NCBI GenBank assembly: GCA_020404895.1
Contig: JADBWK010000029.1
Location: forward strand, 1-62,968
Source: Pseudanabaena sp. M085S1SP2A07QC
GTDB lineage: Bacteria > Cyanobacteriota > Cyanobacteriia > Pseudanabaenales > Pseudanabaenaceae
DNA length: 62,968 nt
Reading direction: 5' to 3'
Made by a program: the position numbers and the translations under genes. The notes below the pieces were generated by a model that was not told the DNA's origin, ran no database searches, and worked only from the letters and a program-made list of their open reading frames with translations. Below, one piece after another: positions 26,791 to 35,277 of this stretch (within the stretch, counting starts at the first letter, position 1; the number at the start of each line of letters is the position of its first letter).

Positions 26791-28200
26791 TTAGTCGTTC
26801 CGTTTAAATGATTCTAGCCATTCACGCAGTTGTTGAGAAGCAATATCTTTGCCACCCAATCCAAATGCAACCGCGATCGCAACTGCAATTGCGCCAGTCA
26901 ATAGACCAAAAGCGAGGTCAACTATATTACTAGCGATACCCATCTGCTTGAGAGCCATTGCTGTAATCAGAGCGACAATCGAAATCCGAATCTACATTTA
27001 CACGCGATTCCGTTGGTGCTGAAGCGATCGCCGAGAATCCTAACCATTGTAAGATATTGTTAAAGCCCAAGCCCGTCAAAATTCCAGAAATAATGTCTCT
27101 AGCAAATTGACCGAGGAAATAGGCAACAGCAAGAATCGCACTAGCCACAAAAACTTGAGGTAAGAAGCGCAATACTTGATCAAGCATTGCTGTCGCAGGT
27201 CGAGAGATTGCGCCAACTTCTAATGCTTCTAATGTAGATATAGCTGTGGGGATCAGAATCAATACATAGATGTAGTTCCCTACAACTTGAGACAGAGTAT
27301 ATTCAGTTTGACTGGGAGTCCAACGCTGAAGAAACCGATCTGCACCACTAGTAGCTAAGAGATTCGTGACAATTCGCTTTACTACTTGAGCAATCAACCA
27401 GCCGATACCACCAATCATCAACGCCTTGAGGATTTTTGGTAGAGCGCTCAAGACCTGATTGACAAGGTTTTGAATAGGCTGAAGTGCTTGAACTAAGCCA
27501 AGGGTATCAAGAATTAAAGGTAAAAAGAGCAGCAAGATAAACCAGTATAAAGCCGATGATAATGTCTCACTAAGAGGCATCACTTCAGTACTTGAGTCAC
27601 CAACGCTCTCATTTACTTTGGCATCAACTTGAGCCGATCGCAAATAACGTCCGACAATGACTTTACTGATAGTTGCTAAGACCCATGCGATGCCTGCGAT
27701 AATCGCTGCACCTCCAAGTTTCGGCAAAAATGATGCAATTTGCGCTAGCAAACTATTTAGCGGAGTCGCAACTGCATCTAATCTCAGAAATTGGAAAAAT
27801 CCTACCAAAGTAAATAGGATGATGATCCAAAAAACTGTAATACCCGCCCATTTCTCAATTGGCAGACTACTACTACGAGAACCTGTTAAGGAATGAAAAT
27901 TAATTAACTTGTGCAATTAAAACCAAAATTTGTTGGGGCGGGCGAAGCCCGCCCCAACAAATTTTGGTTTTAATTAATTTTCATTCCTAACCAATTCGAC
28001 AGTTTGTTATCAACATCTATCCGTTTCAGTAATCCTTCGGTCATAGAAGAGAAAAATATGGCAATTACCCAACCACCAACTAAGATAGCGATCGCAAAGA
28101 CAAGCTGGAATACGACTCCTTCTGGGCTCAGTAAATCTTCGATCGCAAAACTCTTTGTCGTCGAGGCTTGTGCCAAGGCGAAAGAAGTTAACTCGCGCAT
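26791..28200 (-). pseudogene. Mechanosensitive ion channel protein, disrupted
   Basis: Three pieces of one CmpX/MscS-related membrane protein. Piece 1 (27970-28200): LLSPEGVVFQLVFAIAILVG and IDVDNKLSNWLGM. Piece 2 (26930-27916): SLPIEKWAGITVFWIIILF and repeated helices of the FLPKLGGAAIIAGIAW / LPKILKALMIGGIGWL type. Piece 3 (26791 to about 26980): ISIVALITAMALKQMG, AFGLGGKDIASQQLREWL. A palindrome (about 27891-27988) sits between pieces 1 and 2 and introduces a stop and frameshift; one extra T near 26985 separates pieces 2 and 3. The gene is probably dead here, unless the last shift is an assembly error. Confidence 0.78.
27891..27988. mobile_element. Palindromic element inserted in a coding sequence
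   Basis: Perfect inner palindrome AAAACCAAAATTTGTTGG...GGCGGGC-GAA-complement, extended outward by GGAATGAAAATTAATT / AATTAATTTTCATTCC with a 9-base asymmetry on one side. It interrupts the channel gene between codons for NWLG and LTGSR. This is direct evidence that these hairpins can move into genes. Confidence 0.75.
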
Positions 28201-28239
28201 ACTGCAACCTCAATGTAAAGAACTAAGGGTTAAGTAGCT

Positions 28240-28324
28240 AAGCATAATTAAATATAAAACCCTAAAAACTTTACCGACTGCTGAGCGGTTGATAAAGTTT
28301 TTGGCTCTAGGTTTTGAATTATGC
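28240..28324. repeat. Two-tier hairpin
   Basis: Outer arms AGCATAATTAAA/TTGAATTATGCT around inner imperfect arms AAACCCTAAAAACTTTA / TAAAGTTTTTGGCTCTAGGTTT. It lies upstream of the channel pseudogene. Confidence 0.6.
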
Positions 28325-28431
28325 TGAAGTACTTATCCTTAACACCGTATATTAAATGCAGTCATTAATATGAAATAGCTAGCAATAGTTAAGATTCCCC
28401 TTGTATTTGCTATAAAAAACTTAACTGTAGC

Positions 28432-28482
28432 AAACCTAAAAGAGAGGTGCTGTGCTTTGCAGAACACCTCTCTTTTAGGTTT
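28432..28482. terminator. Hairpin after the ABC gene
   Basis: AACCTAAAAGAGAGGTG...CACCTCTCTTTTAGGTT arms followed on the gene side directly by the stop at 28483. Likely terminator for the ABC ATPase. Confidence 0.75.
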
Positions 28483-29493
28483 TTATTTTTTAGATTTCTT
28501 TTTGCCTTTATTTGCTGACAATATCTCTGACTGGGCGATTTCGGCATCAAGAATAGTCTGCCCCGTTGCCGCTAGAAATACATCGTCAAGACTAGGTCGT
28601 GACTGAGACAAACTAAATACTTCAATGTCAACTGCTGCCAACATATTTTGAATTTCGCTAATTGCATTAGCATCAGGTGTAACAAATAAATTAACTGCAT
28701 TACCTTGAGCCGAATTAATTGTAATGCTCTGCACAATTGGTAACTGCTGCAAAATTCTTTTAGCCTGTTCAGCATCTTGGCGATCCGCAAACTCACGAAT
28801 TCTCACCGTAATACGATCGCCTCCCACTTTAGTCTTTAGCTCATCAGTTGTGCCTTCGGCAATAATTTTGCCCCTGTCAATAATTGCCACGCGATCGGCA
28901 AGGGCATCAATTTCTTCAAGGTAATGACTAGAAATTAATACTGTTACGCCTGACGCTCGCAACTTGCGTAAGAATTCCCAAATCGCGAATCGACTCTGGA
29001 TATCTAAACCTACCGTCGGCTCGTCAAGAATTAAAACTGATGGTTGATGTAGTAAACCCGCAGCTAAATCTAAACGTTTTTTTAAACCACCCGAATATGT
29101 CCCTGAAAGTTTATCGGCATAAGGTTCTAGTTGCAGTAAATCTAAGACACTGTCAATGCGATCGGCGATTTGTTTTGGTGAAATGTGATACAAAGCGGCT
29201 TGAAACCGTAATAATTCTCGCCCTGTCAAGACTTTATCTAAGGCTACTTCTTGAGCAACATAGCCTAAGCGATTGCGAATATCTCTTGCATCGGTTACCC
29301 CAGCTACCTCGATTAATCCAGAGTCAGGTGTAGTCAGAGTACAAAGGCAACGCATGGTCGTAGTTTTGCCTGCTCCATTTGGTCCCAATAGTCCGTAGAT
29401 TTGTCCCTGTGTAACATTGAGAGAAATTCCATCAACGGCAACGGTCTCGCCGTAGGTTTTCCTGAGATTTTCAATTCGTACTGCCGATTGCAT
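28483..29493 (-). CDS. ABC transporter ATP-binding protein (DrrA/ABC-2 type)
   Basis: 336-residue ATPase of an exporter. Walker A GLLGPNGAGKTTT, Q-loop (VAQEVALD), signature YSGGLKKRLDLA (a DrrA-like variant of LSGGQ), Walker B VLILDEPTVGLD, and H-loop SSH. A C-terminal domain of about 100 residues follows, as in daunorubicin-resistance-type ATPases. A Lys-rich tail ends the protein. No ABC-2 permease is adjacent, so the membrane partner must be elsewhere. Confidence 0.92.
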   Translation of the reverse strand: MQSAVRIENLRKTYGETVAVDGISLNVTQGQIYGLLGPNGAGKTTTMRCLCTLTTPDSGLIEVAGVTDARDIRNRLGYVAQEVALDKVLTGRELLRFQAALYHISPKQIADRIDSVLDLLQLEPYADKLSGTYSGGLKKRLDLAAGLLHQPSVLILDEPTVGLDIQSRFAIWEFLRKLRASGVTVLISSHYLEEIDALADRVAIIDRGKIIAEGTTDELKTKVGGDRITVRIREFADRQDAEQAKRILQQLPIVQSITINSAQGNAVNLFVTPDANAISEIQNMLAAVDIEVFSLSQSRPSLDDVFLAATGQTILDAEIAQSEILSANKGKKKSKK

Positions 29494-29984
29494 GAAGGTA
29501 TCAAATATTACGTTCTGTTAAATAGCTATTTTAACCGTGTCGTTCTTAAAACTGCAATAAAATCTCAATCTCTCCAGTAATTCTCATGATAAAAATCGTT
29601 TTTTTGAAAGCTCATCCTATAGCAATTACCAACCAAATGAGCCACAATAAAATCCCTAAAAGTGTTGTGCTGCAACACTTTTAGGGATTTTATTGGTAAG
29701 GTTGTACTACTCAGGACGCAAACTTACGGGTTTGGATAATTTATTCTGTACAGGTTCTGCATAGATACTTGTAGAAAAAACGTTACAGGCTTTCTTCGCT
29801 CAGCAAAAGGTTCGTGTAGGCTGAGCGAAGCCGAAGCTTCACGTATTGTTTAGGAATGACATATGAGCGATATCTTTACAGCACTTTAAGCAAAGTTGTG
29901 TCGAAATATATTATTAAGTTAACTTTGATTTCATTGTTGGATATTCAAGTAAATACAATTCTATTGTTTTAAGTATAGGGGATG
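29494..29984. other. Repeat-rich spacer upstream of IS30 remnant
   Basis: 491 bp with no gene. It has a half-copy resembling 49721-49755 (TCATGATAAAAATCG, GAAAGCTCATCC), a 49-bp palindrome (29646-29694), the shared GGGTTTGG-TAATTTATTCTG flank (about 29729-29755) and a hairpin CTTCGCTCAG/CTGAGCGAAG (29794-29830). Confidence 0.5.
29646..29694. repeat. 49-bp palindrome
   Basis: Perfect 22-bp arms starting AATAAAATCCCTAAAAGTG with a 5-base loop. Confidence 0.75.
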
Positions 29985-30423
29985 CCAATTCAATTATGAA
30001 ATGCAACGGGTTCTGATGAAGCAAAGAATACTTCGTAAGAGGTACGATAGTCAAGAGATTTTCTCGGTCTGTGATTTATAAAATCCACGGCTCTCTGAAA
30101 GTCTTCTTCTTTCACGATATTGAAGTTAGTGCTTTTGGGATAGAACTCTCTAATTAATCCATTTGTATGTTCATTCAATCCACGTTCCCATGAATGATAT
30201 GGATTTGCGAAGAAAGTCTTTAGCTCCGAGCTTTCAGATAGCTTCTCATGTCCGCAGAATCCTCTTCCATTATCAAATGTCATTGTCTTTCGGAATGCTG
30301 GTTTTACAGGCTCAAATAGTTTGATTGTCACTCTATTTATTATTGTTGTGATTATCTTCAGAATATCCTTGTGAATCCCTTTACTCAAAGATCTCTAGGC
30401 GTTGCATTTCATAATTGAATTGG
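29985..30423 (-). mobile_element. Internally deleted IS30-family element
   Basis: 439-bp unit bounded by perfect 23-bp inverted repeats (CCAATTCAATTATGAAATGC+AAC at 29985-30007; complement at 30401-30423). It encodes only the C-terminal part of an IS30-type transposase. No clear target-site duplication was seen. It may be mobilised by a full-length relative elsewhere. Confidence 0.8.
29990..30388 (-). pseudogene. IS30 transposase, N-terminally truncated
   Basis: 132 residues with the end of the DDE domain: TFDNGRGFCGHEKL (second Asp), PYHSWERGLNEHTNGLIREF (catalytic Glu region), FPKSTNFN-like spacing, and NHRPRKSLDYRTSYEVFF, the IS30 C-terminal hallmark. A full enzyme has about 320-350 residues; the HTH and first catalytic Asp are missing because the left repeat follows almost directly. 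It cannot transpose by itself. Confidence 0.85.
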
Positions 30424-30817
30424 ATTTGCTATTCTTAGCATTCCTACTCTTCTCGACAATGGTGATTAATATGGGCTGGGTATTCAAGTAAAACAACCCA
30501 AAACAAGAAACTTCTTAAAAGCGTTGCGAAGCAACGCTTTTAAGAAGTTTCTTGTTTTGGGTTTGAGCGCAAAGTGCTGTACAAGTTCAAAATGGTAACG
30601 CTATTTTGAACTTTGTTATGACAACTTGCTTTAGAATTGTAGTATATGTCAAAATATATTTTTGAGTTAACTTTGATTTCACTCTTGAAATTTAAGTGAA
30701 TGTAATTTTAAAATGTCAAAAATTTATTAGTAGAGAAGATTTTTTTGATTAGAATTTTTTGCAAAGATAAAATTCAGTGAACCAATCAAATTATTGTGAG
30801 TAGTAATAACAAAGATT
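30424..30817. other. Spacer with 67-bp palindrome
   Basis: 394 bp without a gene between the IS30 derivative and the phycobiliprotein-like gene. It holds the 30496-30562 palindrome and AT-rich promoter-like sequence; nothing else was recognised. Confidence 0.5.
30496..30562. repeat. 67-bp palindrome, 32-bp perfect arms
   Basis: Arms begin ACCCAAAACAAGAAACTTCT and end GCGTTGC, loop GAA (30528-30530). It is the longest perfect hairpin in the window. Confidence 0.85.
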
Positions 30818-31291
30818 ATGTTGACAATTAACAGCATCTTAGGTGAGAAAATCGGAGATATTGATCGAGCCTATCTCACGGATGAAGATCTATTAAATGT
30901 AGAAAAGTTTGTTAATGGGTTTCCAGTTCGGGTGAAAGCGTATAATTTATTGCGCGATCAATCAGATGAACTGGTGTTGCGGTCAATAAGTCTTCTAGCT
31001 CAACAATATCCAGAACTTGTGAAAAAAAGTTCGCATGTTTGCAAATACGATATGTCTCTTAATCTGCGGTATGTAGCACTTTCAATATTGCGAGATGATG
31101 AAACATTTTTTCGCGAAGCCTTGATTGATTGGCACGCTAATATTATCCATTCCTATGGCATTTCCAAAGAGGTGTCCGTAGCCTATTGTTTGTTACGTAA
31201 GCTAACAAAAAAAATTGCCCCGCCAGATTGTTTTAATTTAATCAACCCATATTTTGAAGTGACTATATCCGCTTTTCAAAAGGGTGCGTAG
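30818..31291 (+). CDS. Divergent phycobilisome (allophycocyanin-like) protein
   Basis: 157-residue protein that appears to have the phycobiliprotein globin fold. Cues: RAYLTDEDLLNVEKFV near the start (like the YLTDeDL of phycobilisome proteins), and VCKYDMSLNLRYVALSILRDD around residues 74-94, matching the chromophore-site pattern C-x-x-D-M-x-x-x-LRY-x-x-(Y/S). Cys75 and Asp78 are kept, so bilin attachment is possible. It is not part of an apc or cpc operon and is much diverged. A terminal role, regulatory role or decaying paralogue are all possible. Confidence 0.6.
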   Translation: MLTINSILGEKIGDIDRAYLTDEDLLNVEKFVNGFPVRVKAYNLLRDQSDELVLRSISLLAQQYPELVKKSSHVCKYDMSLNLRYVALSILRDDETFFREALIDWHANIIHSYGISKEVSVAYCLLRKLTKKIAPPDCFNLINPYFEVTISAFQKGA

Positions 31292-31368
31292 ACTGATTTG
31301 GAAATGATTTTTACACAAATTCTTACCATAGGAATGACATTGTGAGAATTTAAAGTTGTTACTTGATT

Positions 31369-31420
31369 TGTAATTGCAATTGTCGAAAGTGGACTCTACT
31401 TTCGACAATTGCAATTACAA
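31369..31420. terminator. Hairpin after the phycobilisome-like gene
   Basis: TTGTAATTGCAATTGTCGAA and its perfect complement, loop GGACTCT-like. Starts 78 bp after the stop. Confidence 0.65.
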
Positions 31421-31440
31421 AGATTTTCGCTGAGACTTTT

Positions 31441-31543
31441 ATGCCAATACACAAAAGTGTTATCACACTTTTGTGTATTGAAAACCAAACCCTGTAAGGG
31501 TTTTAAAAACACAAAATGGCTATGCCATTTTGTGTTTTGGTAT
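31441..31543. repeat. Composite double-hairpin element, copy 2
   Basis: Same layout as 1375-1477: hairpin 1 (AATACACAAAAGTG/CACTTTTGTGTATT), centre AAAACCAAACCCTGTAAGGG, hairpin 2 (ACACAAAATGGC/GCCATTTTGTGT), end TTGGTAT. It reaches the stop codon of the convergent TVP38 gene. Confidence 0.8.
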
Positions 31544-32220
31544 TATGACAATTTGCTAGCAAGAATTTTATTAGCAAGGCGGTTTACTTGAATGGTTACA
31601 GCAAGAGTCGCAACTAAGCCAACTACTTTAATCGTCCATTGAGCAATTTGAGTTTGTGGATTACTAATTATGTTAGTCGGATGGATTCCCAGTAAGGCAA
31701 CATCTCCAATGAGAGAACCCAGATAAACATACATAATTGTGGCGGGAATCATGCCAATTGAGCCTAAAATGTAATCCTTCAAAGCCACGCGGGTAACCCC
31801 AAAAACGTAATTCAGCATATTGAAAGGGAAAATTGGAGATAGCCTTGTCAGCAAAACAATTTTGAATCCATCGATTGCTACAGCCGCATCGATCGCTCGA
31901 AAAGTCATGTTGTTGCGAATCTTTTCACTAAACCAGCCCCGCGCAAAATATCTACCGATTAAAAAAGCAAAAATCGCACCCAAAGTTGCGGCAACAAATA
32001 CATAGATCGATCCCCATACCACTCCGTATATGGCTCCACCGCCTAAGGTTAGAATTGAGGCTGGAACAAATAAAATCGTTGCTAGATTGTAAATAACAAT
32101 AAATGCGATCGCGCCCATTGTTCCAAGCATCTTGACCCATAGCAAAGTACTTTGAAGCAGATTGCTGAATCTAATGCTGATGTTCAGCTTTTGAGAAACA
32201 TCATGACCTGGAAGAGGCAA
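31543..32220 (-). CDS. TVP38/TMEM64 (DedA-like) membrane protein
   Basis: 225-residue integral membrane protein of the VTT/DedA superfamily. Hydrophobic segments alternate through the length; the family core is FVPASILTLGGGAIYGVVWGS, GRYFAR, and LLTRLSPIFPFNMLNYVFGVT. Bacterial members are linked to lipid scrambling and membrane homeostasis. The start is uncertain: a TTG at 32220 is used since an in-frame stop lies just upstream and the next ATG would remove the first helix. Confidence 0.85.
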   Translation of the reverse strand: MPLPGHDVSQKLNISIRFSNLLQSTLLWVKMLGTMGAIAFIVIYNLATILFVPASILTLGGGAIYGVVWGSIYVFVAATLGAIFAFLIGRYFARGWFSEKIRNNMTFRAIDAAVAIDGFKIVLLTRLSPIFPFNMLNYVFGVTRVALKDYILGSIGMIPATIMYVYLGSLIGDVALLGIHPTNIISNPQTQIAQWTIKVVGLVATLAVTIQVNRLANKILASKLS

Positions 32221-32430
32221 AAAAGGGATAGTTAAAAAAGAACGGAATCCGGTATCGGTCGCAGTTCCTAGAAAAGCTCCAGGGGGTAGCCTGAGTATTT
32301 ATACTTATTGCAAAATAGGTATGCTTTCCCTAAGATAAAGTTAATTGGTAATCGTGACGAATTAATTACCGAAAACTTGAGTTCAAAACCCTTGTAATGA
32401 TGTTTTTATTGTATTCAGGAAGTTGAAAAA

Positions 32431-32712
32431 ATGAAGACCAAATCGATAATAAGCTTACTATCTCTTAGCATTGTGGGAATGTCAATCTATGCGGGTCAAG
32501 CTAATAGCAGTGATTATCGAGCTTTGACCCCTGAAGAAAAATCGCAGTTGACTGATGCTTTGCTAAAACAGGGTTGTAGGAATCCTAGAGCGATGAAATT
32601 TGATGTTGAGACTAACCTATTTGAAGCAGAAGATGCTGTGTGTGAGGGAGGAAGAAAGTATGATATTTACCTTGATAGAAACTTTAGGATTGTTTCAATG
32701 AAACCAGACTAA
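32431..32712 (+). CDS. Small exported protein
   Basis: 93-residue protein with a Sec signal peptide (MKTKSIISLLSLSIVGMSIYA, cleavage near residue 22-26) and a mature domain with two Cys (KQGCRNP, AVCEGGRK) that could form a disulfide. The YDIYLDRNFRIVSMKPD ending is reminiscent of small PepSY-like or periplasmic inhibitor folds, but no family is recognised. Likely periplasmic. No neighbour suggests a job. Confidence 0.65.
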   Translation: MKTKSIISLLSLSIVGMSIYAGQANSSDYRALTPEEKSQLTDALLKQGCRNPRAMKFDVETNLFEAEDAVCEGGRKYDIYLDRNFRIVSMKPD

Positions 32713-33080
32713 AAGAGCAAATCCCTGAGAAGCTTTTACTGGTCGCTGCGAAGATTACCGATAAGGTATAGCTTCAGTTCTTATATTGACAGCCACTGCT
32801 ATCAATATAAGAACTGAAGCTATAAGAAATATAACTTTCAACCAAAATCTCAACGTATTAAATCGCGATCGCTGCATAAATACTTCTGGTAGCTTTCTAA
32901 GTTAAATTATTACTTCACAACTCAACCCTATACAAATCTCTAAGCCTGTATTTTAGCCAATGTTATACCAATTCACGAAAGCGTGACAACACTTTCGTGA
33001 ATTAAAAACTAAACCCAGTAAGGATTTTAAAATAAAGAAATGGCTACGCCATTTCTTTATTGGGTATACTTTCTAGTCTA
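32713..33080. other. Spacer with hairpin and composite element
   Basis: 368 bp: a hairpin AGCTTCAGTTCTTATATTGA with its complement (about 32768-32823), AT-rich sequence, then a composite double-hairpin element (32965-33067) just upstream of the next gene. No RNA gene or small CDS seen. Confidence 0.5.
32965..33067. repeat. Composite double-hairpin element, copy 3
   Basis: ATACCAATTCACG...TTGGGTAT: hairpin 1 AATTCACGAAAG/CTTTCGTGAATT, centre with AAACCCAGTAAGGATTTTAAA, hairpin 2 AATAAAGAAATGGC/GCCATTTCTTTATT. Confidence 0.8.
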
Positions 33081-33407
33081 ATGAAATTGCTGTTTATTTG
33101 TGGAAAAAATAGATTACGTAGTCCCACAGCAGAAAAGGTATTTGCTGATTATGAAGGCTTAGAGGTGGATTCAGCAGGAATAGATCGGGAAGCTGATACA
33201 CCACTAAGTAGCGAAGCAATTATCTGGGCTGATTTAATCTTTGTGATGGAGAAATCACATCGTAGGAAGCTTTCGACAAAGTTTCCGTCATGGATTAAAA
33301 ATAAACGAGTAATTTGCCTAGATATTCCTGATAAATACGATTATATGGAACCCGCTTTAGTAGAGTTACTGAAAAAGAAGGTATTACCGTTGCTTGGAAC
33401 TTTTTAG
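33081..33407 (+). CDS. Low-molecular-weight phosphotyrosine-phosphatase-like protein
   Basis: 108-residue protein with the P-loop CGKNRLRSPTAE, i.e. the catalytic C-x5-R, directly after the first beta strand (LLFIC). It corresponds to the short COG4551-type group rather than the 150-residue classical enzymes; a later DIPDKY could supply the general acid. The ATG at 33081 is used because a TTG seven codons upstream lies inside a repeat. Substrate unknown. Confidence 0.8.
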   Translation: MKLLFICGKNRLRSPTAEKVFADYEGLEVDSAGIDREADTPLSSEAIIWADLIFVMEKSHRRKLSTKFPSWIKNKRVICLDIPDKYDYMEPALVELLKKKVLPLLGTF

Positions 33408-33420
33408 GTAGATTTATCAC

Positions 33421-33465
33421 TCCAAAAGATGAACGGCGGCGCGAAGCGCCGCCGTTCATCTTTTG
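33421..33465. terminator. 45-bp palindrome
   Basis: Perfect 21-bp arms from CCAAAAGATGAACGGCGGCGC with loop GAA, 13 bp after the phosphatase stop. Confidence 0.75.
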
Positions 33466-33619
33466 GGCTTTGGTTTTAATACCCAAAAGTTTAGTCGCGC
33501 TGCTAGTTAGTATGGATTCGCGTACATTTATGCTGTAATGACAGGTGAAGCTTGCGCTCTGCGTAACAAGCATCTGTTATTAAACTTTTTAGGCGCAAAG
33601 CGCTATATTGCAATCAAAC

Positions 33620-34375
33620 ATGGTGATTTCATCTCCTACGCCGACTTTCTTGGAAGGATATTGGCAAGACGGCTTTAGATTAGAGCAGCACTTGCAAGAG
33701 TTCTTAAAACTAGATGCAGCAACAATTACCGAGAAACTGCAAAATTGTCGTTACGATTTAGAAAATTTAGGAAATACCGACTTTGACTGGGAAGAGGCAA
33801 CAGCTTTTTATAAGGACAAGGTTGGTGAGATGTATTTGTTTAAGCTAGGTACTTGGCATCTTGAGAGTAAGGATTACATTGGTGGCACGATCAAACTAAT
33901 TGCCGATCAAGCTAAGGGGCGTGTGCTTGATTTTGGTGGTGGTATTGGTACTCATGCGATCGCTGCTGCCATGTGTCCAAATGTCGATTCGGTGATCTAT
34001 TGCGATATTAATCCGATTAATCGAGGTTTTGTAGAGCATCGAGTAGCGCAGCTAGGACTAAGCCACAAAATATCATTTCGTTCCGAAATTCCATTAGAAG
34101 CAGCTTTGGAAGGATATTTTGATACGGTCTTGTGCTTTGACGTATTGGAGCATTTACCTGATCCTAGTGGTCAGTTAATGCAGTTTCACAAGATGCTTTC
34201 ACCGCAAGGAAAAATTATTGTTAATTGGTATTTCTTTAAGGGCTTTGAAAATGAGCATCCCATTCATTTAGATGATCCTGAAATAGTAGATACTTTTTTC
34301 CGCACCTTGCAAGCTAATTTTCTTGAGGTATTTCAGCCTCATTTAATTACAGCTAGATGTTATCGCAAATTGTGA
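33620..34375 (+). CDS. Class I SAM-dependent methyltransferase
   Basis: 251-residue methyltransferase. Motif I is VLDFGGGIGTHAIAAA, followed by an acidic strand end (YCDINP) and the post-motif segment DTVLCFDVLEHLPDP, typical of ubiquinone/menaquinone- or sugar-type class I enzymes. A helical N-terminal region of about 90 residues precedes the Rossmann core. The ATG at 33620 is preferred to a TTG four codons earlier. Substrate not predictable. Confidence 0.82.
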   Translation: MVISSPTPTFLEGYWQDGFRLEQHLQEFLKLDAATITEKLQNCRYDLENLGNTDFDWEEATAFYKDKVGEMYLFKLGTWHLESKDYIGGTIKLIADQAKGRVLDFGGGIGTHAIAAAMCPNVDSVIYCDINPINRGFVEHRVAQLGLSHKISFRSEIPLEAALEGYFDTVLCFDVLEHLPDPSGQLMQFHKMLSPQGKIIVNWYFFKGFENEHPIHLDDPEIVDTFFRTLQANFLEVFQPHLITARCYRKL

Positions 34376-34400
34376 TTTTGAAGCGCTTCGCGCTTAAAGC

Positions 34401-34453
34401 AAAACCCAGAGATTAAAAGAAATACTTCGAGTCCCTTTTAATCTCTGGGTTTT
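34401..34453. terminator. Hairpin after the methyltransferase
   Basis: AAAACCCAGAGATTAAAAG and its perfect complement, 15-base loop, ending in TTTT. Confidence 0.7.
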
Positions 34454-34458
34454 ATTTT

Positions 34459-34513
34459 GTTTTAGCCTTGACAAAATACTCTCAAAATGAGAGTATTTTG
34501 TCAAGGCTAAAAC
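34459..34513. repeat. 55-bp palindrome upstream of higBA
   Basis: 25-bp perfect arms starting GTTTTAGCCTTGACAAAATA with loop AAAAT. Confidence 0.75.
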
Positions 34514-34552
34514 ACTAAAAATTAAACACTAAAAATTAAACACTAAAAATTA
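34511..34552 (+). repeat. Three 14-bp direct repeats before higB
   Basis: AACACTAAAAATTA occurs three times head-to-tail, ending 40 bp before the higB ATG. The phased spacing would suit repeated operator half-sites for the HigA HTH protein, but slippage of an AT-rich unit could also explain it. Confidence 0.6.
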
Positions 34553-34592
34553 TGACTACCAAAAATAAATTTCAATCTCAAAGGTATAGGAT

Positions 34593-34895
34593 ATGCGGAT
34601 TTACTCAAAGAAAACCCTTGATGAATTTGGGAAAACTCATGCCGATGTAGCTAATGTCCTACAAGGCTGGTATCGGGTAGCAAAATCTGCCAAATGGCAA
34701 AACATTCAAGATGTTAAACAGTCTTGTTCAGCATCTGCTGATGCTGCGGGAAGATTTACTGTTTTCAATATCAAAGGAAATAAGTATCGCCTCATTGTCA
34801 GTATTGATTATGAGAGACAAATTATTAATATCAAATATATTTTAACTCACGCTGAGTATGACTCAGGTAGGTGGAAAAATGACCCTTACTATTAA
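34593..34895 (+). CDS. higB: HigB-type mRNA interferase toxin
   Basis: 100-residue RelE-fold toxin of the HigB_toxin family, which cuts mRNA on the ribosome. Family features: MRIYSKKTLDEFGKTHADV at the start, W-x-x-x-xSA-x-W, and FNIKGNKYRLIVSIDYERQIINIKYILTHAEYD with conserved Arg/Lys and the closing HAEYD. The antitoxin gene follows with a 17-bp overlap, toxin first, as in higBA operons. Likely autorepressed by the HigA product. Confidence 0.93.
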   Translation: MRIYSKKTLDEFGKTHADVANVLQGWYRVAKSAKWQNIQDVKQSCSASADAAGRFTVFNIKGNKYRLIVSIDYERQIINIKYILTHAEYDSGRWKNDPYY

Positions 34896-35277
34896 TCGAA
34901 AAGCTTATGGGGAGTTACTAACTGAAATTCAGCCTCACGTAATTACCACTGATGCTGAGAATGAAATTGCGCTGCAAAATATGGAAAGATTGCTAGCAAT
35001 TCCCCAGCCAACTGCTGAAGAAGAAAGGATTTTGCAACTGCTGCTGACATTGATTGAAAAATATGAAGATGAGCATTATCCAATGGATGATGGTAAACCT
35101 CTTGATGTTCTTTTATATCTAATGGAGGCAAATGATTTAAAGCAAGCTGATCTAGTGAATGTGATTGGCTCAAGTGGCGTTGTATCGGAAGTGATAAACG
35201 GCAAGCGTCAAATCAGCAAAAATCAAGCGCAAGCACTTGGCAAATTCTTTCACGTCGATCCTAAATTGTTTTTATAG
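34879..35277 (+). CDS. higA: HigA-type antitoxin (HTH)
   Basis: 132-residue antitoxin of the COG5499 type. The N-terminal half (LLTEIQPHVITTDAENEIALQNMERLL) wraps the toxin; the C-terminal half is a Cro/C1 HTH: LMEANDLKQADLVNVIGSSGVVSEVINGKRQISKNQAQAL. The ATG at 34879 follows AGGTGG and overlaps the end of higB; an earlier in-frame ATG at 34858 is less likely. It should neutralise HigB and repress the operon. Its 3' end overlaps the convergent neighbour by 17 bp. Confidence 0.93.
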   Translation: MTLTINRKAYGELLTEIQPHVITTDAENEIALQNMERLLAIPQPTAEEERILQLLLTLIEKYEDEHYPMDDGKPLDVLLYLMEANDLKQADLVNVIGSSGVVSEVINGKRQISKNQAQALGKFFHVDPKLFL

